Below are positions 25,218-32,160 of a DNA stretch of 64,000 nucleotides, in pieces. The stretch comes from Undaria pinnatifida. Its lineage: Eukaryota; Sar; Phaeophyceae; Laminariales; Alariaceae. The stretch covers positions 11,561,845 to 11,625,844 of the forward strand of contig JABAKD010000015.1 of NCBI GenBank assembly GCA_012845835.1. Reading direction: 5' to 3'. Position 1 is the first letter of the stretch. Each line of letters opens with the position of its first letter. Position numbers and translations under genes: made by a program. Below the pieces are notes generated by a model. It had not been told where the DNA came from, did no database searches, and saw only the letters and a program-made list of their open reading frames with translations.

Positions 25218-27194
25218 GTTGTCGTTGTTGTTTTCGTTGTTGTTGTTCTCACATTAACTCGCGTAATCAAGTCCGTGGTCACAGGACAGGCTCCAGTCAC
25301 TCTGGAGCTGAGGAATACCCCAGAGAAAAAACACAAACCAAAGGTGGTACACGCGTATATCACAGCTGACGCAATTCATGTCTCCGCCAGACACATATAA
25401 AAAGTGAAATCGGGAGTCAGCCTACGATGTGCCAGGTCCATACTGGTGCATACGTCTCACTACCAGCCTGAAAAAACCGACTATACCGCTTGCTAGCCAG
25501 GGAAGACTACCACGTATATATTACACGTAGTACCTATCACTACGCATAGTAGCACCGACTAGCCCAAGTGAGTTTATAGCTTAGTCTAATATATATTAAA
25601 ACACGTGTAATTCTCGTGTATAAGATTCCAACCGCTGCGAGGAGTATTAGGTAGTGATTAGTTGATTAGTGTTGATTAGTTGATTGAAATTGATTAGTAC
25701 CTTATATTGATTAGTGTTAATTAGTACCAGGCATTGACTATAATTGATTAGCACCTGCTATTGATTGGTATTGATTTTATTTTTCAGTGTGTTGGTATCA
25801 CCCGTCAGTCAGAAGTATTTCGCCCCAAAAATGTACTGTGCCTTTATCGTAACGCGGCGATGGGGAGGAGTTCCTCCAGGTAAGCGTGTTCACTAGACGT
25901 AGCTTTTTCAGTATTCCGTGGTCGGTTGGTCTGGGCCGAAGAGAAGGGCTTGCCGTGCGAGGTCAAATTGTTTGGAGGGGTTAAAGACAAAAATGAGCAG
26001 CAACAGCAACAAACAAGAACACCCCGACCTCTCTCGCACGAAAAACGACGAGCGACCAAGAATGTAAAGGCCCAAGTGACGAAATTTACCCAACAGGGAC
26101 TAGAAATAAGATTCAAGATGGAAAAATATGACGAAAACATGACTGAACAGACCAAACAAAAAGTCAACAAAAAAGGCCAAAAAAAAAAAAAAAAACTTGA
26201 TGCACCCGGTACTAGTACCTAACCCTGCGCACTTGTCCGTTGTTCTTGCTTGTGTTGACTCGAATGCTTCTCTCCCTTCGCAGCCTTGCTTTCCTAACTC
26301 ATAGTCATCACCCTAACGCTCTCGTCACAGGAGATGCACTCGCAGACGCCTCCGCACCGGCTACAGCCGCCAACCCTGGCCTTCGTCATATCGGCGCTTG
26401 TCGAGCACGGCCGGGCGCGGGAAGTGGTCGCCTTGTTCGAGGAGCAGCTCAAAGCGGTAAGAGCCCAGCGCAAGCTGGCTCGCTCCTCGCAACGTGTTTA
26501 CGCATGGGCTTCGTTGATATGATGCATGTTGGGCGTGGTGACTGAGCCAAGGGGGGCGGTTTGGGGGGTATCGGGGGGAGAAAGGGGGAGGAGGAGGGGG
26601 GGGTGGGAAGGCGGGGGGGTGGTGACGCTGTTCTAGGAGCAGCGAAGAGCGCTTAGAGCGCAGCGCGGCTTCTCTCGGCGCGAAGTGTGTGGGCCGGTGA
26701 GGTGTTTCGCGGGAACGACCTGTGGACGGTGTTCAGTAGATTGATGTATGCTGTGGTAGGCGTGGTGGCTGAGCCCGCGTTTTCTCGGTGCGTGAAATAT
26801 GAATTGCCCCGGTTCTCACAGTAGAATGGTCGCCCCCCCCCCCCGCCCCCGATTGGCAAGCATCAATTGAGTACGACTTCCCCCCCCCCCCAACCCGTCC
26901 CGTCGAATTGCCGCGTTGTCTTGATTGCACCCGACGCAGAACTATGTCCCGGATAAGGCTTGCTACGAACACGTGGCGCGCGCAGCTCTGGAGGCTGGTG
27001 ATAGAAGCAGCAGCGATAAGTACACCGGGGTTGCCGAAAAGCTGGGGCAAGCGGGGGGGCAAGGAATGCTTGCAGCGGCGGGTAGGGCTAGGGGTGGCGA
27101 TGGTGAGTATTCCGCGGGCGAGCGATCACCGCCGCCACCACCACCACCACCTCCGCTGGCAGGAGGAGAAGGTGGGGAGCGGGTTGCCGTGTAG
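2850..27194 (+). CDS. P-class pentatricopeptide-repeat (PPR) protein, 13 exons
   Basis: Exons: 2850-3140, 5990-6145, 6820-6941, 7235-7372, 12190-12295, 14314-14475, 18034-18216, 19154-19378, 20482-20595, 22334-22516, 24009-24116, 26331-26456, 26940-27194. Together they give 2169 nt, 722 residues plus stop, and every junction keeps the frame with GT donors and AG acceptors. From about residue 130 the protein is a string of degenerate helix-turn-helix PPR units, seen as YNVVIR, GLEPNIYTYNGTI, GIEPNALTLSNLI, AYEEMRSKG and GVMPQEQTYKTAV. PPR proteins bind organellar RNA base by base and support its splicing, editing, stability or translation. The Arg-rich, acid-poor first 30 residues look like a mitochondrial or plastid transit peptide (inference). 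No C-terminal SMR, E or DYW domain is seen, so it is a P-class protein. Ten of twelve introns are phase 0. The last exon could be shorter if 27102 is a further donor. The family call is firm; the exact 5' and 3' exons are less so. Confidence 0.82.
3430..3785 (+). repeat. Dispersed repeat F ((TTG)n head, purine tail), copy 1
   Basis: (TTG)n, tcacatcaactcgcataatc, aagtccgtggtcacaggaca, ctggagctgaggaatacccc, gtgccaggtcca, gaagactaccacgtatatat. Copies at 25215-25560 and 60990-61345. Copies 1 and 3 are followed by a long A/G-only tract. Confidence 0.85.
3780..3975 (+). repeat. Purine tract (aaaag/gaaa)n
   Basis: About 195 bases of almost only A and G after repeat F copy 1. Lysine-rich and Phe/Ser-rich frames across it are artefacts of composition. 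Confidence 0.85.
4133..5002 (-). mobile_element. LINE fragment: C-terminal part of reverse transcriptase ORF
   Basis: The minus frame reads GGAITADRDLSIEITRRLQ, ETLLYGCMTWSPKK and ADALAQTDSESVE, then a basic C-terminal region. This is the segment after the reverse-transcriptase core in non-LTR elements (typically LGxxIt.dg..eei..Ri..a...f, then lLYG.EtWtl). The 5' part with the polymerase core is missing. The 3' side runs into a 120-base C/G-rich simple tract. It lies antisense in intron 1 of the PPR gene. Confidence 0.75.
5735..5938 (+). repeat. Dispersed repeat A (cgatcggagtatc family), full copy
   Basis: About 205 bp from gcgcacagactgac through gggagtcgccgacctata and cgcgcgatcggagtatc to ctgtatttttattttta. 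Full copies also at 49868-50073 and 53266-53463; partial or diverged ones at 28562, 35348, 45886 and 46138. No ORF or clear tRNA boxes. Confidence 0.85.
5990..6145 (+). CDS. PPR gene exon 2
   Basis: Residues 98-149, from acceptor CCCAG to donor GTGAGTG, phase 0 on both sides. It contains a helical stretch (LLLAMKLLEKAR) and the start of a PPR unit (AIVAYNVVIR). Confidence 0.75.
6146..6510 (+). repeat. Degenerate (GGT)n/(GGTGTT)n tract
   Basis: 360 bases of G and T triplets at the start of PPR intron 2. Gly/Val-rich and His/Thr/Pro-rich frames over it are composition artefacts. Confidence 0.9.
6820..6941 (+). CDS. PPR gene exon 3
   Basis: Residues 150-190, from acceptor TTGGCAG to donor GTGAGTA, phase 0 in and phase 2 out. 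It holds the end of one PPR unit and the turn plus first helix of the next (EDGLEPNIYTYNGTI). Confidence 0.78.
7235..7372 (+). CDS. PPR gene exon 4
   Basis: Residues 190-236, acceptor GAACAG, donor GTGCGC, phase 2 on both sides. Clear PPR helices: AAKAMRAYEEMRSKGIEPNA then LTLSNLI. Its 3' edge is copied at 11821-11885. Confidence 0.8.
7396..7540 (+). repeat. Dispersed repeat D
   Basis: A poly-G run, then tcatttgctgcttgcctta, gtcatttgaccattg, ctttcgagacggagcaccgt and tttgggcgctca. The inverted copy is at 58012-58165. Confidence 0.75.
7884..8383 (+). repeat. Two-copy tandem repeat in PPR intron 4
   Basis: 7884-8102 and 8103-8383 both run from the ccacccacccaccacggacg block to the aaaaaaaagactcccacgta block. 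They differ mainly by an extra cagcag/gtacgta stretch in the second unit. Confidence 0.85.
8384..8769. other. Intron 4 stretch, nothing recognised
   Basis: Between the tandem repeat and the LINE 3' end; includes short poly-A and poly-G runs only. Confidence 0.5.
8770..11645 (-). mobile_element. Decayed LINE (non-LTR retrotransposon), 5'-truncated
   Basis: Read on the minus strand: the end of an endonuclease domain (RPVIDFIVFENG ... CAADVGS, 11640-11500), a linker (KWWDKEVKEAIRLRREAY, 11290-11200), polymerase blocks (AGFRPNRSCVDHVYIL, DVQKAYGTVWR, 10460-10310), the FADD catalytic block (10060), LGVEISKDCSWD, a post-polymerase domain (9510-9095), a CLCG...H zinc knuckle (near 9060) and a GDRWWPQTAKQDGDRIS ending (about 8905-8850). 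Several stops and frame breaks show it is dead. It interrupts PPR intron 4, antisense to the gene. The 5' junction is a run of 13 G (on the plus strand) at about 11648. Confidence 0.88.
11821..11885 (+). repeat. Fossil copy of PPR exon 4 3' edge
   Basis: Matches 7334-7397 including the donor region (tcgtg.gg.tccct.acgga.atgtaca). The two copies are 4.5 kb apart, with the LINE inserted between them. Confidence 0.75.
11925..12110 (+). repeat. Degenerate (TTG)n tract
   Basis: Leu/Val or Cys frames across it are artefacts; it ends 80 bases before exon 5. Confidence 0.85.
12190..12295 (+). CDS. PPR gene exon 5
   Basis: Residues 236-271, acceptor AAGACAG, donor GTGAGTT, phase 2 in and phase 0 out. 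PPR unit TLDEMDSKGWVPTRGAHLCL. The 3' edge is copied at 12481-12551. Confidence 0.78.
12481..12551 (+). repeat. Fossil copy of PPR exon 5 3' edge
   Basis: Matches 12237-12306 (cctgtgtctgctcgcg, aaaggacac, catagtcaagg), including a gtaag-like site. Confidence 0.8.
13255..13415 (-). repeat. (gccgttcggta)n minisatellite
   Basis: About 12 degenerate units of gttcggtagcc. The same unit ends both arms of the palindrome at 14990-15620. Confidence 0.8.
13722..13935 (+). repeat. Dispersed repeat C, copy
   Basis: Same blocks, with an internal duplication around the agcattgtcgag segment; in PPR intron 5. Confidence 0.75.
14131..14182 (+). repeat. Fossil copy of PPR exon 6 5' edge
   Basis: gtgcagataatgggccgcat is identical to the start of exon 6 at 14308-14327, acceptor included; the copy then decays. 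Confidence 0.85.
14314..14475 (+). CDS. PPR gene exon 6
   Basis: Residues 272-325, acceptor CTGTGCAG, donor GTGAGTG, phase 0 on both sides. PPR unit IMGRMLEQEYQPTEAAFAI followed by AAGRLGKADFAKTLF. The 5' edge is copied at 14131-14182. Confidence 0.82.
14990..15620. repeat. Large inverted duplication (palindrome, ~300-bp arms)
   Basis: 14990-15310 read on the minus strand matches 15317-15620 read on the plus strand. Shared blocks, in order, are a gatcaactcc-like block, gcatcgcgtcg, cgtccccgccatc, gcgtacgctcggcgagg, a gggggatttcaag-like block and the (ccgaacg)n tail. The centre is near 15314. It lies in intron 6 of the PPR gene. The arms encode similar peptides (RGNQLPSHRV and RGDQLPAHRV), so it may derive from a coding transposon end. 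Confidence 0.75.
15762..15811 (+). repeat. Fossil PPR exon 7 5' edge, copy 1
   Basis: cctcag, then atgctgactcacgcgaaag, then tttgtac.aagagag. Confidence 0.8.
16012..16062 (+). repeat. Fossil PPR exon 7 5' edge, copy 2
   Basis: The best preserved: cctcagctgatgctggctcg, then cgcgaaagccgatttgtac, versus the exon's atgatgctggcacacgcg. Confidence 0.85.
16241..16298 (+). repeat. Fossil PPR exon 7 5' edge, copy 3
   Basis: cttcagttgatgattgctgg, then ccgatttgtgcaaag. Confidence 0.75.
16485..16775 (-). repeat. (CCCGA)n minisatellite element H, copy 1
   Basis: Up to ten uninterrupted cccga units, flanked by gagatttc and tcatgaccc blocks. Copies at 33640-33870 (+) and 53740-53910 (+) share gggtcatga, aggttttcaaa and tcacgggtcgggt. 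Confidence 0.8.
16790..16843 (+). repeat. Fossil PPR exon 7 5' edge, copy 4
   Basis: cttcagttgatgctggctta, then cacgaagcccgatttg. Confidence 0.8.
17034..17080 (+). repeat. Fossil PPR exon 7 5' edge, copy 5
   Basis: Weaker match: cctcgg, cccacgcc, ggtttgtacaacgagagc. Confidence 0.6.
17808..17868 (+). repeat. Fossil PPR exon 7 5' edge, copy 6
   Basis: atgatgct, cccacgcga, tcgatctgaacgaagag; the nearest copy to the real exon. Confidence 0.7.
18034..18216 (+). CDS. PPR gene exon 7
   Basis: Residues 326-386, acceptor GCCCCAG, donor GTAAGAA, phase 0 on both sides. It carries helices around LYEESLDYWRQL and TYHCALKSAVVACQWDEVE. Its 5' edge lies at the end of an array of at least six decayed copies of itself. 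Confidence 0.82.
18217..19040 (+). repeat. (TCGG)n-rich satellite in PPR intron 7
   Basis: Starts with about seven perfect ggtc units. 18296-18364 and 18365-18433 are identical 69-bp copies. Then about eight units of tgattccgccgctac plus ggtcggt follow at 70-100 base spacing. Confidence 0.8.
19154..19378 (+). CDS. PPR gene exon 8
   Basis: Residues 387-461, acceptor CTCAAG, donor GTGAGTC, phase 0 on both sides. PPR turn AQGVMPQEQTYKTAVAGC, then ISRRGLDPTKDVKMRIAVAC. The 3' edge is copied at 19763-19808 and 19946-19984. Confidence 0.82.
19480..19610 (+). repeat. ~55-bp minisatellite
   Basis: gacgcaaggccgagcgctca, gacgcaagaccgtgcgctca, acgcagacctgtgcgctc. Confidence 0.6.
19763..19808 (+). repeat. 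Fossil copy of PPR exon 8 3' edge
   Basis: aaggccgcctctctcatcga, then gagctcgcgg, versus the exon's aaggccgccgctctcttcga then gagctcagtg. Confidence 0.75.
19946..19984 (+). repeat. Second fossil copy of PPR exon 8 3' edge
   Basis: gcgaagcggcctcgctcttc, then gaatgctccgtga. Confidence 0.6.
20482..20595 (+). CDS. PPR gene exon 9
   Basis: Residues 462-499, acceptor GGAGCAG, donor GTGCGA, phase 0 on both sides. PPR helices AWECVIRTFSALGRFGDVKE. The 3' edge is copied at 21080-21160. Confidence 0.75.
20600..20940 (+). repeat. GATCTA-rich minisatellite
   Basis: More than 20 gatct or gatgatctat units, strongest at 20800-20935, in PPR intron 9. A weaker stretch is at 20210-20350. Confidence 0.75.
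21080..21160 (+). repeat. Fossil copy of PPR exon 9 3' edge
   Basis: cggttcggcgacgtgaa, gaagtgtgg, ctgggcaag, cgaggtgcggg; matches 20554-20605 across the donor and further to the ccgcttg block. Confidence 0.85.
21206..21231 (+). repeat. Short fossil of PPR exon 10
   Basis: gcaacgcctggtcgacgc matches 22372-22389 exactly, then decays at a run of 20 C. Confidence 0.65.
21374..21490 (+). repeat. (GACAA/GACAT)n pentanucleotide array
   Basis: About 23 five-base units. Confidence 0.9.
22086..22135 (+). repeat. Fossil copy of PPR exon 10 5' edge
   Basis: ggcaaccagcacacggcgag, then ctggcgatgacgt; matches 22325-22370 with the acceptor. Confidence 0.85.
22334..22516 (+). CDS. PPR gene exon 10
   Basis: Residues 500-560, acceptor AACCAG, donor GTGACA, phase 0 on both sides. 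Helices AWAMEILSLA-like and TTQAIAVQVLAESGRLREAS. Both edges have copies in the flanking introns. Confidence 0.8.
22735..23190 (+). repeat. Two fossil copies of PPR exon 10 3' edge (288-bp tandem unit)
   Basis: 22735-22920 and 23022-23190 both start with a copy of the exon end (tcgggcaggttgggagag, then ctctcctt) and continue alike through the intron sequence. The real edge is at 22482-22516. Confidence 0.8.
24009..24116 (+). CDS. PPR gene exon 11
   Basis: Residues 561-596, acceptor GATGCAG, donor GTAGGC, phase 0 on both sides. PPR-like KLNKLLVFCERHGNTAVGLE. The 3' edge is copied at 25852-25912. Confidence 0.78.
24430..24520 (+). repeat. Dispersed repeat L (ctatactaactccaag family)
   Basis: cctatactaacttcaagtaa, then gggtttccagttgtaatggc. 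Copies at 32900-32970 (+), 33055-33145 (+) and 27640-27725 (-). Confidence 0.65.
25148..25250 (+). repeat. (TTG)n microsatellite
   Basis: About 30 triplets with few breaks, heading repeat F copy 2. Confidence 0.9.
25215..25560 (+). repeat. Dispersed repeat F, copy 2
   Basis: Same order of blocks behind a long (TTG)n; lacks the purine tail. Confidence 0.85.
25640..25790 (+). repeat. (ttgattag)n minisatellite
   Basis: About ten degenerate units, with interspersed taccaggca or gcacct. Confidence 0.75.
25852..25912 (+). repeat. Fossil copy of PPR exon 11 3' edge
   Basis: ggagttcctccaggta, then gcgtg, then agctttt.ag; matches 24101-24150 including the donor. Confidence 0.8.
26331..26456 (+). 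CDS. PPR gene exon 12
   Basis: Residues 597-638, acceptor GTCACAG, donor GTAAGAG, phase 0 on both sides. PPR unit TLAFVISALVEHGRAREVVA. The 3' edge is copied at 26637-26775. Confidence 0.8.
26637..26775 (+). repeat. Fossil copy of PPR exon 12 3' edge
   Basis: gaggagcagc-like start, gagcgcagcgc, gcttctctcgg, gtgtgtgg and gcgtggtggctgagcc; parallels 26440-26548. Confidence 0.7.
26940..27194 (+). CDS. PPR gene exon 13 (terminal)
   Basis: Residues 639-722 and TAG stop, acceptor GACGCAG, phase 0. It begins NYVPDKACYEHVARAALEAG, a final PPR-like helix pair, and runs into a Gly/Pro-rich tail. A GTGAGT at 27103 could instead be a donor, so the low-complexity tail is uncertain. Confidence 0.65.
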   Translation, partial: NYVPDKACYEHVARAALEAGDRSSSDKYTGVAEKLGQAGGQGMLAAAGRARGGDGEYSAGERSPPPPPPPPPLAGGEGGERVAV

Positions 27195-29269
27195 TGGTAG
27201 CAGGAGAATGTGGTGGGTGTTGCACGGTTGCACTTTAACGCATGGTACTGAAGTAGGGGTTCATCTACTGTCATTTTTTTTCTTAGGTTCCTCATAGGAG
27301 GTCCTTCCTTACCTCCCCCAAGAAGTCATTTATTTACGGTAACTGAAAGCGCAGCCCGATTAACAAATCCAGGAGCCATTACTGACACGTAGGTATACAA
27401 ATCGCGAAGCAGAAACATAAAAATTTTGACGATTTTGGGCTAAGGAGCCCCCGCCGAAAAAAAAAAAAGTTGCCCAAAAATGGTATGCCTTGATGCCTCT
27501 ATCGATACGTTTGATAGCAAGCGCCTTGGCCATAGCCAAGTCTTCACGCCGAAGGGGGGCGCTTTCGTACCTCACCGCAAAAAAACTGAATTTGGTGTTA
27601 AGGTATACCCCTTTTTGGCTCAAAACGTTTTCTGAACGACGGGGTTCCAAGGCCTTTCCTACTGGAAACCCCTTTTTTTTGTAAATTTTACTCGAAGTTA
27701 GTATAGGGAGGGATGTTGGGGCTCTGAAAGAGTTTACTCCTCAACCCGAAAACCATCGGATTTCATTTTTTTGTTAGGGGGGGGGGGGGGCATTTTTCGT
27801 TGTATACCTACAGCAGCTAGGCCATGGAATCCAAAACCATCGGAATTTCAGTTTTGATTTGGGAACCATTTTCGTCGTGTACCTAGCTAGCTAGGCCATG
27901 TGGGACTTTTTCATCGGGCCCGAGCACTTTTTTTTTCTCCCTCTTCCCAAGACGTCCCAAAAAATCAGTTTTTTGGGAGAGATAATGGGGCCTCTCAAGT
28001 TTTTTTCTTCCCCGTGACAGTTTTCGCTCTAGAGAGCTTCAGGAACAACAATGGTTGGTGCACCCTCTACCGATGGACAATCGCATGATGACCTAGGTGC
28101 ACAATGAACAGCATTTCAACGCACAAACGGGATTTCAACGGTATCAGGTATAGGTCTTCGGTGGAGGAGCACAGCCAGTCGGATTTTTTTTTTGCTCGAA
28201 AAGTGCTCCCCGTATTGGAGCACGCTTTCGCTGTTTAATTGTGGCTGGGCTGGGATTTGGTAGGGCTTGAGTTTGGCTGGGCTTTACGGTTGATTTCCAT
28301 ACTAGCTATATAGTACAGTGGGTACTCCAATTTAAGAGCTCCCCGTGACAAGCTGAAACAAGCGCTCTGAGCTAGACGTCGCACTTATCTGTAGTGGGAA
28401 ATAGCTAGCTTTTAGTATATAGGCAGGACATGCCGATTTGACCGCTCTTAAGTCCCGAATGCTCTTATCCTGGGCGCTCTTAAATCGAGGTATCCACTGT
28501 GTTGGTGCGCAGAATATTTCTGGACCGAAATCGCGGGCGTTGTTTGTCTTCAAAGACTAAAGACGCGCGATCAGAGTATCGCGCAGCTTGCAAAGATGAG
28601 TATCGACCTTTAAATTGATCGAACTCACAGCTGACGTATGTGTTTGAAACAGTGTTCACAATATATACCTCGTATACTTTGGGTGGCGATGTAAAATCCA
28701 ACTAATGACTGACTTAGTTTGTTTTAGTGAAACTGCACCAATCGAGCGACAAACGCGCCAGCCGGATGCAAAACAAAAAAAATGATGCAGAACTCCCCTT
28801 CTTCCCCCCCCCCCCCCGGGCGCGCTGCTGACTGTCATGCCTAGCAAATTACCGCGCCCTACAAACTGCAATACAGCAGTGGTTAACCCCCAATCTGTCG
28901 TAGTCCCGGTATGCGCCAGCCAACAACGCCGGCAGCATACCGGACAACGGCACTATTCGGTGTAGTATCGAAATTTGGTACCACAGTGGGTACCCAGATT
29001 TAAGAGCGCCCTTTTAGCATTGCACTCCCGATATGGGGGCAAAACTCTTGGAATTTGACTAGGATTGTTCTTGAGTTGGGAAAGGGTCAAGAGCATTGGG
29101 GATCTAAGAGCGGCCAACTCGGCATGTCCCGCCACACTAAAGGCTACATATTGCCCGCTGCAGATAAGATCGCTTTGTAATTAAGAGCGCCTGTTCCGGC
29201 TTGCTTGTCACAGGGCGCTCTTGAATCGGGGTACCCATGTATTTATAGAATAATGGGTTCCAGTCGTGC
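27195..29269. other. Intergenic, dispersed repeat fragments only
   Basis: Contains acgatagaggta-family pieces (27595-27900), an inverted repeat L copy and a diverged repeat A. No gene is recognised; a PPR 3' UTR should lie at its start. Confidence 0.5.
28562..28640 (+). repeat. Dispersed repeat A, diverged fragment
   Basis: gcgcgatcagagtatcgcgc, then agcttgcaaagatgagtatc, then gaactcacagctgacg. Confidence 0.7.
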
Positions 29270-29540
29270 CACGCGATATCGCCGGCACTATTCCGGAAAT
29301 ACGCACTATTCCGCCGGCACTACTATGGCGGGAATAGACACTATTCAACAGGCAGTATACCTTAAATAGGCACTATACCGGAAGAAGGCACTATTCAAAC
29401 GACACTATAGCGGGAAAAGGCCCTATTCAATCGGCACTATACCGGAAATAAGCACTATTCAACCGGCACTATACCGGCAATAGGCACTATTCAACCGGCA
29501 CTATACCGGAAAATGACACTATTCAACCGGCACTATAGGG
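29270..29540 (+). repeat. 32-bp minisatellite (ccggcactataccggcaata)
   Basis: About eight units of ccggcactataccgg plus ggcactattcaa. Related pieces at 690-785, 28930-28965 and 31270-31395. Confidence 0.85.
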
Positions 29541-29639
29541 AAGCCCTCATTGTACCTAGCCAACTATTCCACTTGGTCGCGATTTTCAGGAAGACAACGA
29601 ACAAACGCCAGTGCTGTGTGTACGCGGCCGCAGAAGGGT

Positions 29640-30180
29640 GTGGCGGACGTTGCGCGTTGTTTGGGGTTGGTGGGGCTTGGATTTGGGGTTGGTTTCGGCG
29701 TGCAACAGCCCCTCGAGAGGCAGTAACACCATGTCGTCGAACATATACCGCAGCTCTCTCTCGAAGAGACCTCAACGAACCTCCCAGAGCCAAAAGGAGG
29801 AGGCGGAGGAGGCTCTGCCAGTAGCGGAAGTGATGGCGGAGATGGGGGTTGGAGTGTTGTCGGTGGTGACGGTGGAAATAAAAGGGAGGTGGTTCCAGCT
29901 GGAAGCGTCCTTGCAAGGCATGGTGAGGCCCTTGTTGGTTGCAGGGACACTTCCAATGGAACGATCTCATTTTGTTTTTCACCGCCCGAGATCGACAACA
30001 CTCCAACGTCCACCTCCACCGCTACCACCACCCCCGCCACTGGCAGAGCCTCTCCCGCCACCTCTCCCTTGACTCTCAGAGGTCGGACGGGGTCTCTTCG
30101 ATGGAGAGCTGCGGTGTATGCTCAATGGCATGGTGTTGGCTCTCTGGGTTGTCGTGCGCTTTGTTCTGCAGCGTGTTTGA
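29640..30180. repeat. Inverted repeat with (gga)n-rich arms
   Basis: 29640-29890 and 29985-30180 are inverted copies: the tgtcgtcgaacatataccgc block against gcggtgtatgctcaatggca, and ggctctgccag.agcgg against a cgccactggcagagcc block. A third copy in plus orientation is at 30960-31190. Open frames here do not resemble known proteins. Confidence 0.65.
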
Positions 30181-30395
30181 GGGAGGGCTGCGGGATATGC
30201 TTGACGACATGCTGCTCGCTGTTGAGATTGTTGTGCGCTTTGTTGTTCAGTATCCTTGCGGGGAGAGCTGTGGTGTGTGCTCGACGACATGCTGCTCGCT
30301 GCAGGGGTTGTTCGGTTTGTTCTTCAGCACCTTTGAAGGAGAGCTGCGGTGTATGCTCGACGACATGCATGCTGCTGGCTCTCAGGGTTATTGTG
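30100..30395 (+). repeat. ~85-bp tandem repeat (gagctgcggtgtatgctcga)
   Basis: Four units of gagagctgcggtgtatgctc then gacgacatgctgctcgct, with drift. Confidence 0.75.
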
Positions 30396-30554
30396 TGCCT
30401 TGTGCTTCGTGCGTCCGCAACCCTCCAGAGACATTTTTTTTTTTTTTTGCTTCCGCTACGGTCGGGGTGGACCTAACTCTTTTTGGCCCTCCTCACCTAA
30501 GAGGGGCTAAGAGGGGCTCTAGGAAAAAAAAATGAAAATCGCCATCTGTGAGTA

Positions 30555-30875
30555 CGACCGATTGAATGGTTTAAACTCAACGTTTGCGAGCTGCGTGGTA
30601 CGTGCGTATTTCGTTTTATGATGTGGTGTTTGTGAATTAAACCTACGATGTTTTGGAGAAACATTGAAAGTGTCAACACGTGGAACGCCGCAGCCCCATC
30701 ACCCAGGTATTGAGTACGAAAAACGATTGAATGGTTGAAACTCAACGTTTGCAAGCTGCGTGGTACATGCGTATTTCGTTCATGATGTGGTGTTTGCGAA
30801 TTAAAGCTACAGTATTTTGGAGAAACATTGAAAGTGTCAACATGTGGAACACCGCGGTCCAATCACCTAGGTAGT
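30555..30875 (+). repeat. ~178-bp two-copy tandem repeat
   Basis: 30555-30712 and 30715-30875 share cgattgaatggtt, actcaacgtttgc, gctgcgtggta and ttggagaaacattgaaagtg. Confidence 0.85.
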
Positions 30876-31597
30876 GTTGTAAAATAAAAATGTGATTCTT
30901 GACTGTAGCTGCTAGCGGTTGAGGAGCCTTGCCAGTCAAAAGAGCTTGGCCAACAAATTCTACCCTCCATCGTGGCGCAAGGAGGAGGTGGCGGCGGAGG
31001 CTCTGCCGGTGGCGGAAGTGGTCGCGGAGTTGGAGGTTGGAGCGTGGTAGGCGGGCGCGGTGGAGAAAAAAGAGGTGATTCCAGCTGGCGACGGGCATGT
31101 TGCCTGGACTCTCGGCGGTTGTTGTGTGCTTTGCGCGTCAGCAGAAGCGCCAGCAGCATGGCGTCGAGCGTGTACCGCAGCCCTCCCTCGAGCCTTAGGC
31201 TTGGCTTGCTCTTGGTCTTGTTTTGCCTTGGCTTGGGTTTGGCTGCGCTCTGCTGGTATGTACCAGCCCAATACAATATACCGGCACTATTCAGGGCACC
31301 GGTACTGTTGGGAATAGGGTTACAGTGGTGCCAAGATATTTCGCCGGCACTATAGAGAGCAGTGGCACTATTCGACCGCACTATTGGGAACCCCCAACTG
31401 TGTTGTACTCCTATTAATAGTGTAGCTAACACCAGCTGGCGAAATTGTTGCTTAAAGCCGTTTCCCATGAACGCATATTTTGTTTTGACCACCGGCCTCG
31501 CTTGCCCCTCCCGCCTCGCTCCCTCTCTCGCTACCGCATGCGTGTGCAGCTGCAGAGGGTGGGGCCGAAACACCGGAAAATTCGAAAGATTTTTTGA

Positions 31598-32160
31598 AAG
31601 AGTGTTCCCCGTCTGCGTTAAGAGCTCGCGTGGAGGATGCGGAAGAAGTCAATGGAGACGTCGCCGACGCTGCGATCTCATCGAACGGTTTTCGATTATA
31701 GTGAAGGTTACCCTGACCCTATTGGGACTTGAGAGAGAGGAAACACAATGGATAGAAGTGCGGTTGCGGAAGGACGGGCCGAAAACGCCGGAACTTATAT
31801 AGAAACCTCTTCGCCAGCGTTAAGAACTCGCGTGTAAGACGCGGAAGAAGGCGGTGCAGACGCGGAAGAACGCGATGCAGACGTCGCCGAGGCTGCGATC
31901 TCTTCAAAAGGTTTTCGATTATAGGAAAGGGTACCTGGGAAATCGGAGGGGGGGAATGACGACTAGTCTAAATAAATGGACGATTTTTACGGGTTCAGCC
32001 ACACGGAGCGACGCGGATTGTTGGCTAGGGGGTGGCGTTTTTTTTTACGGACTCCATGAGTCACTTTGGGACTTGAGAGGAAAAATGACGGGTGCAATTG
32101 AAGATTTTTACCGAGTCCGCCACACAAAACGACGTGGACTACTAGGTTAGAGATTGGTGT
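31598..32160 (+). repeat. Two neighbouring two-copy tandem repeats
   Basis: 31598-31730 pairs with 31800-31945 (gttaaga.ctcgcgtg, gacgtcgccga, ggttttcgattata). 31975-32060 pairs with 32095-32165 (gatttttac.g.gt, gccacac, acgacg.gga). No gene is seen between. Confidence 0.7.

Noticed and set aside
29564-30535. Overlapping open frames of 150-200 codons on both strands
   Set aside because: They follow a repeated (gga)-rich inverted unit, match no family and overlap on both strands; listed as a repeat.
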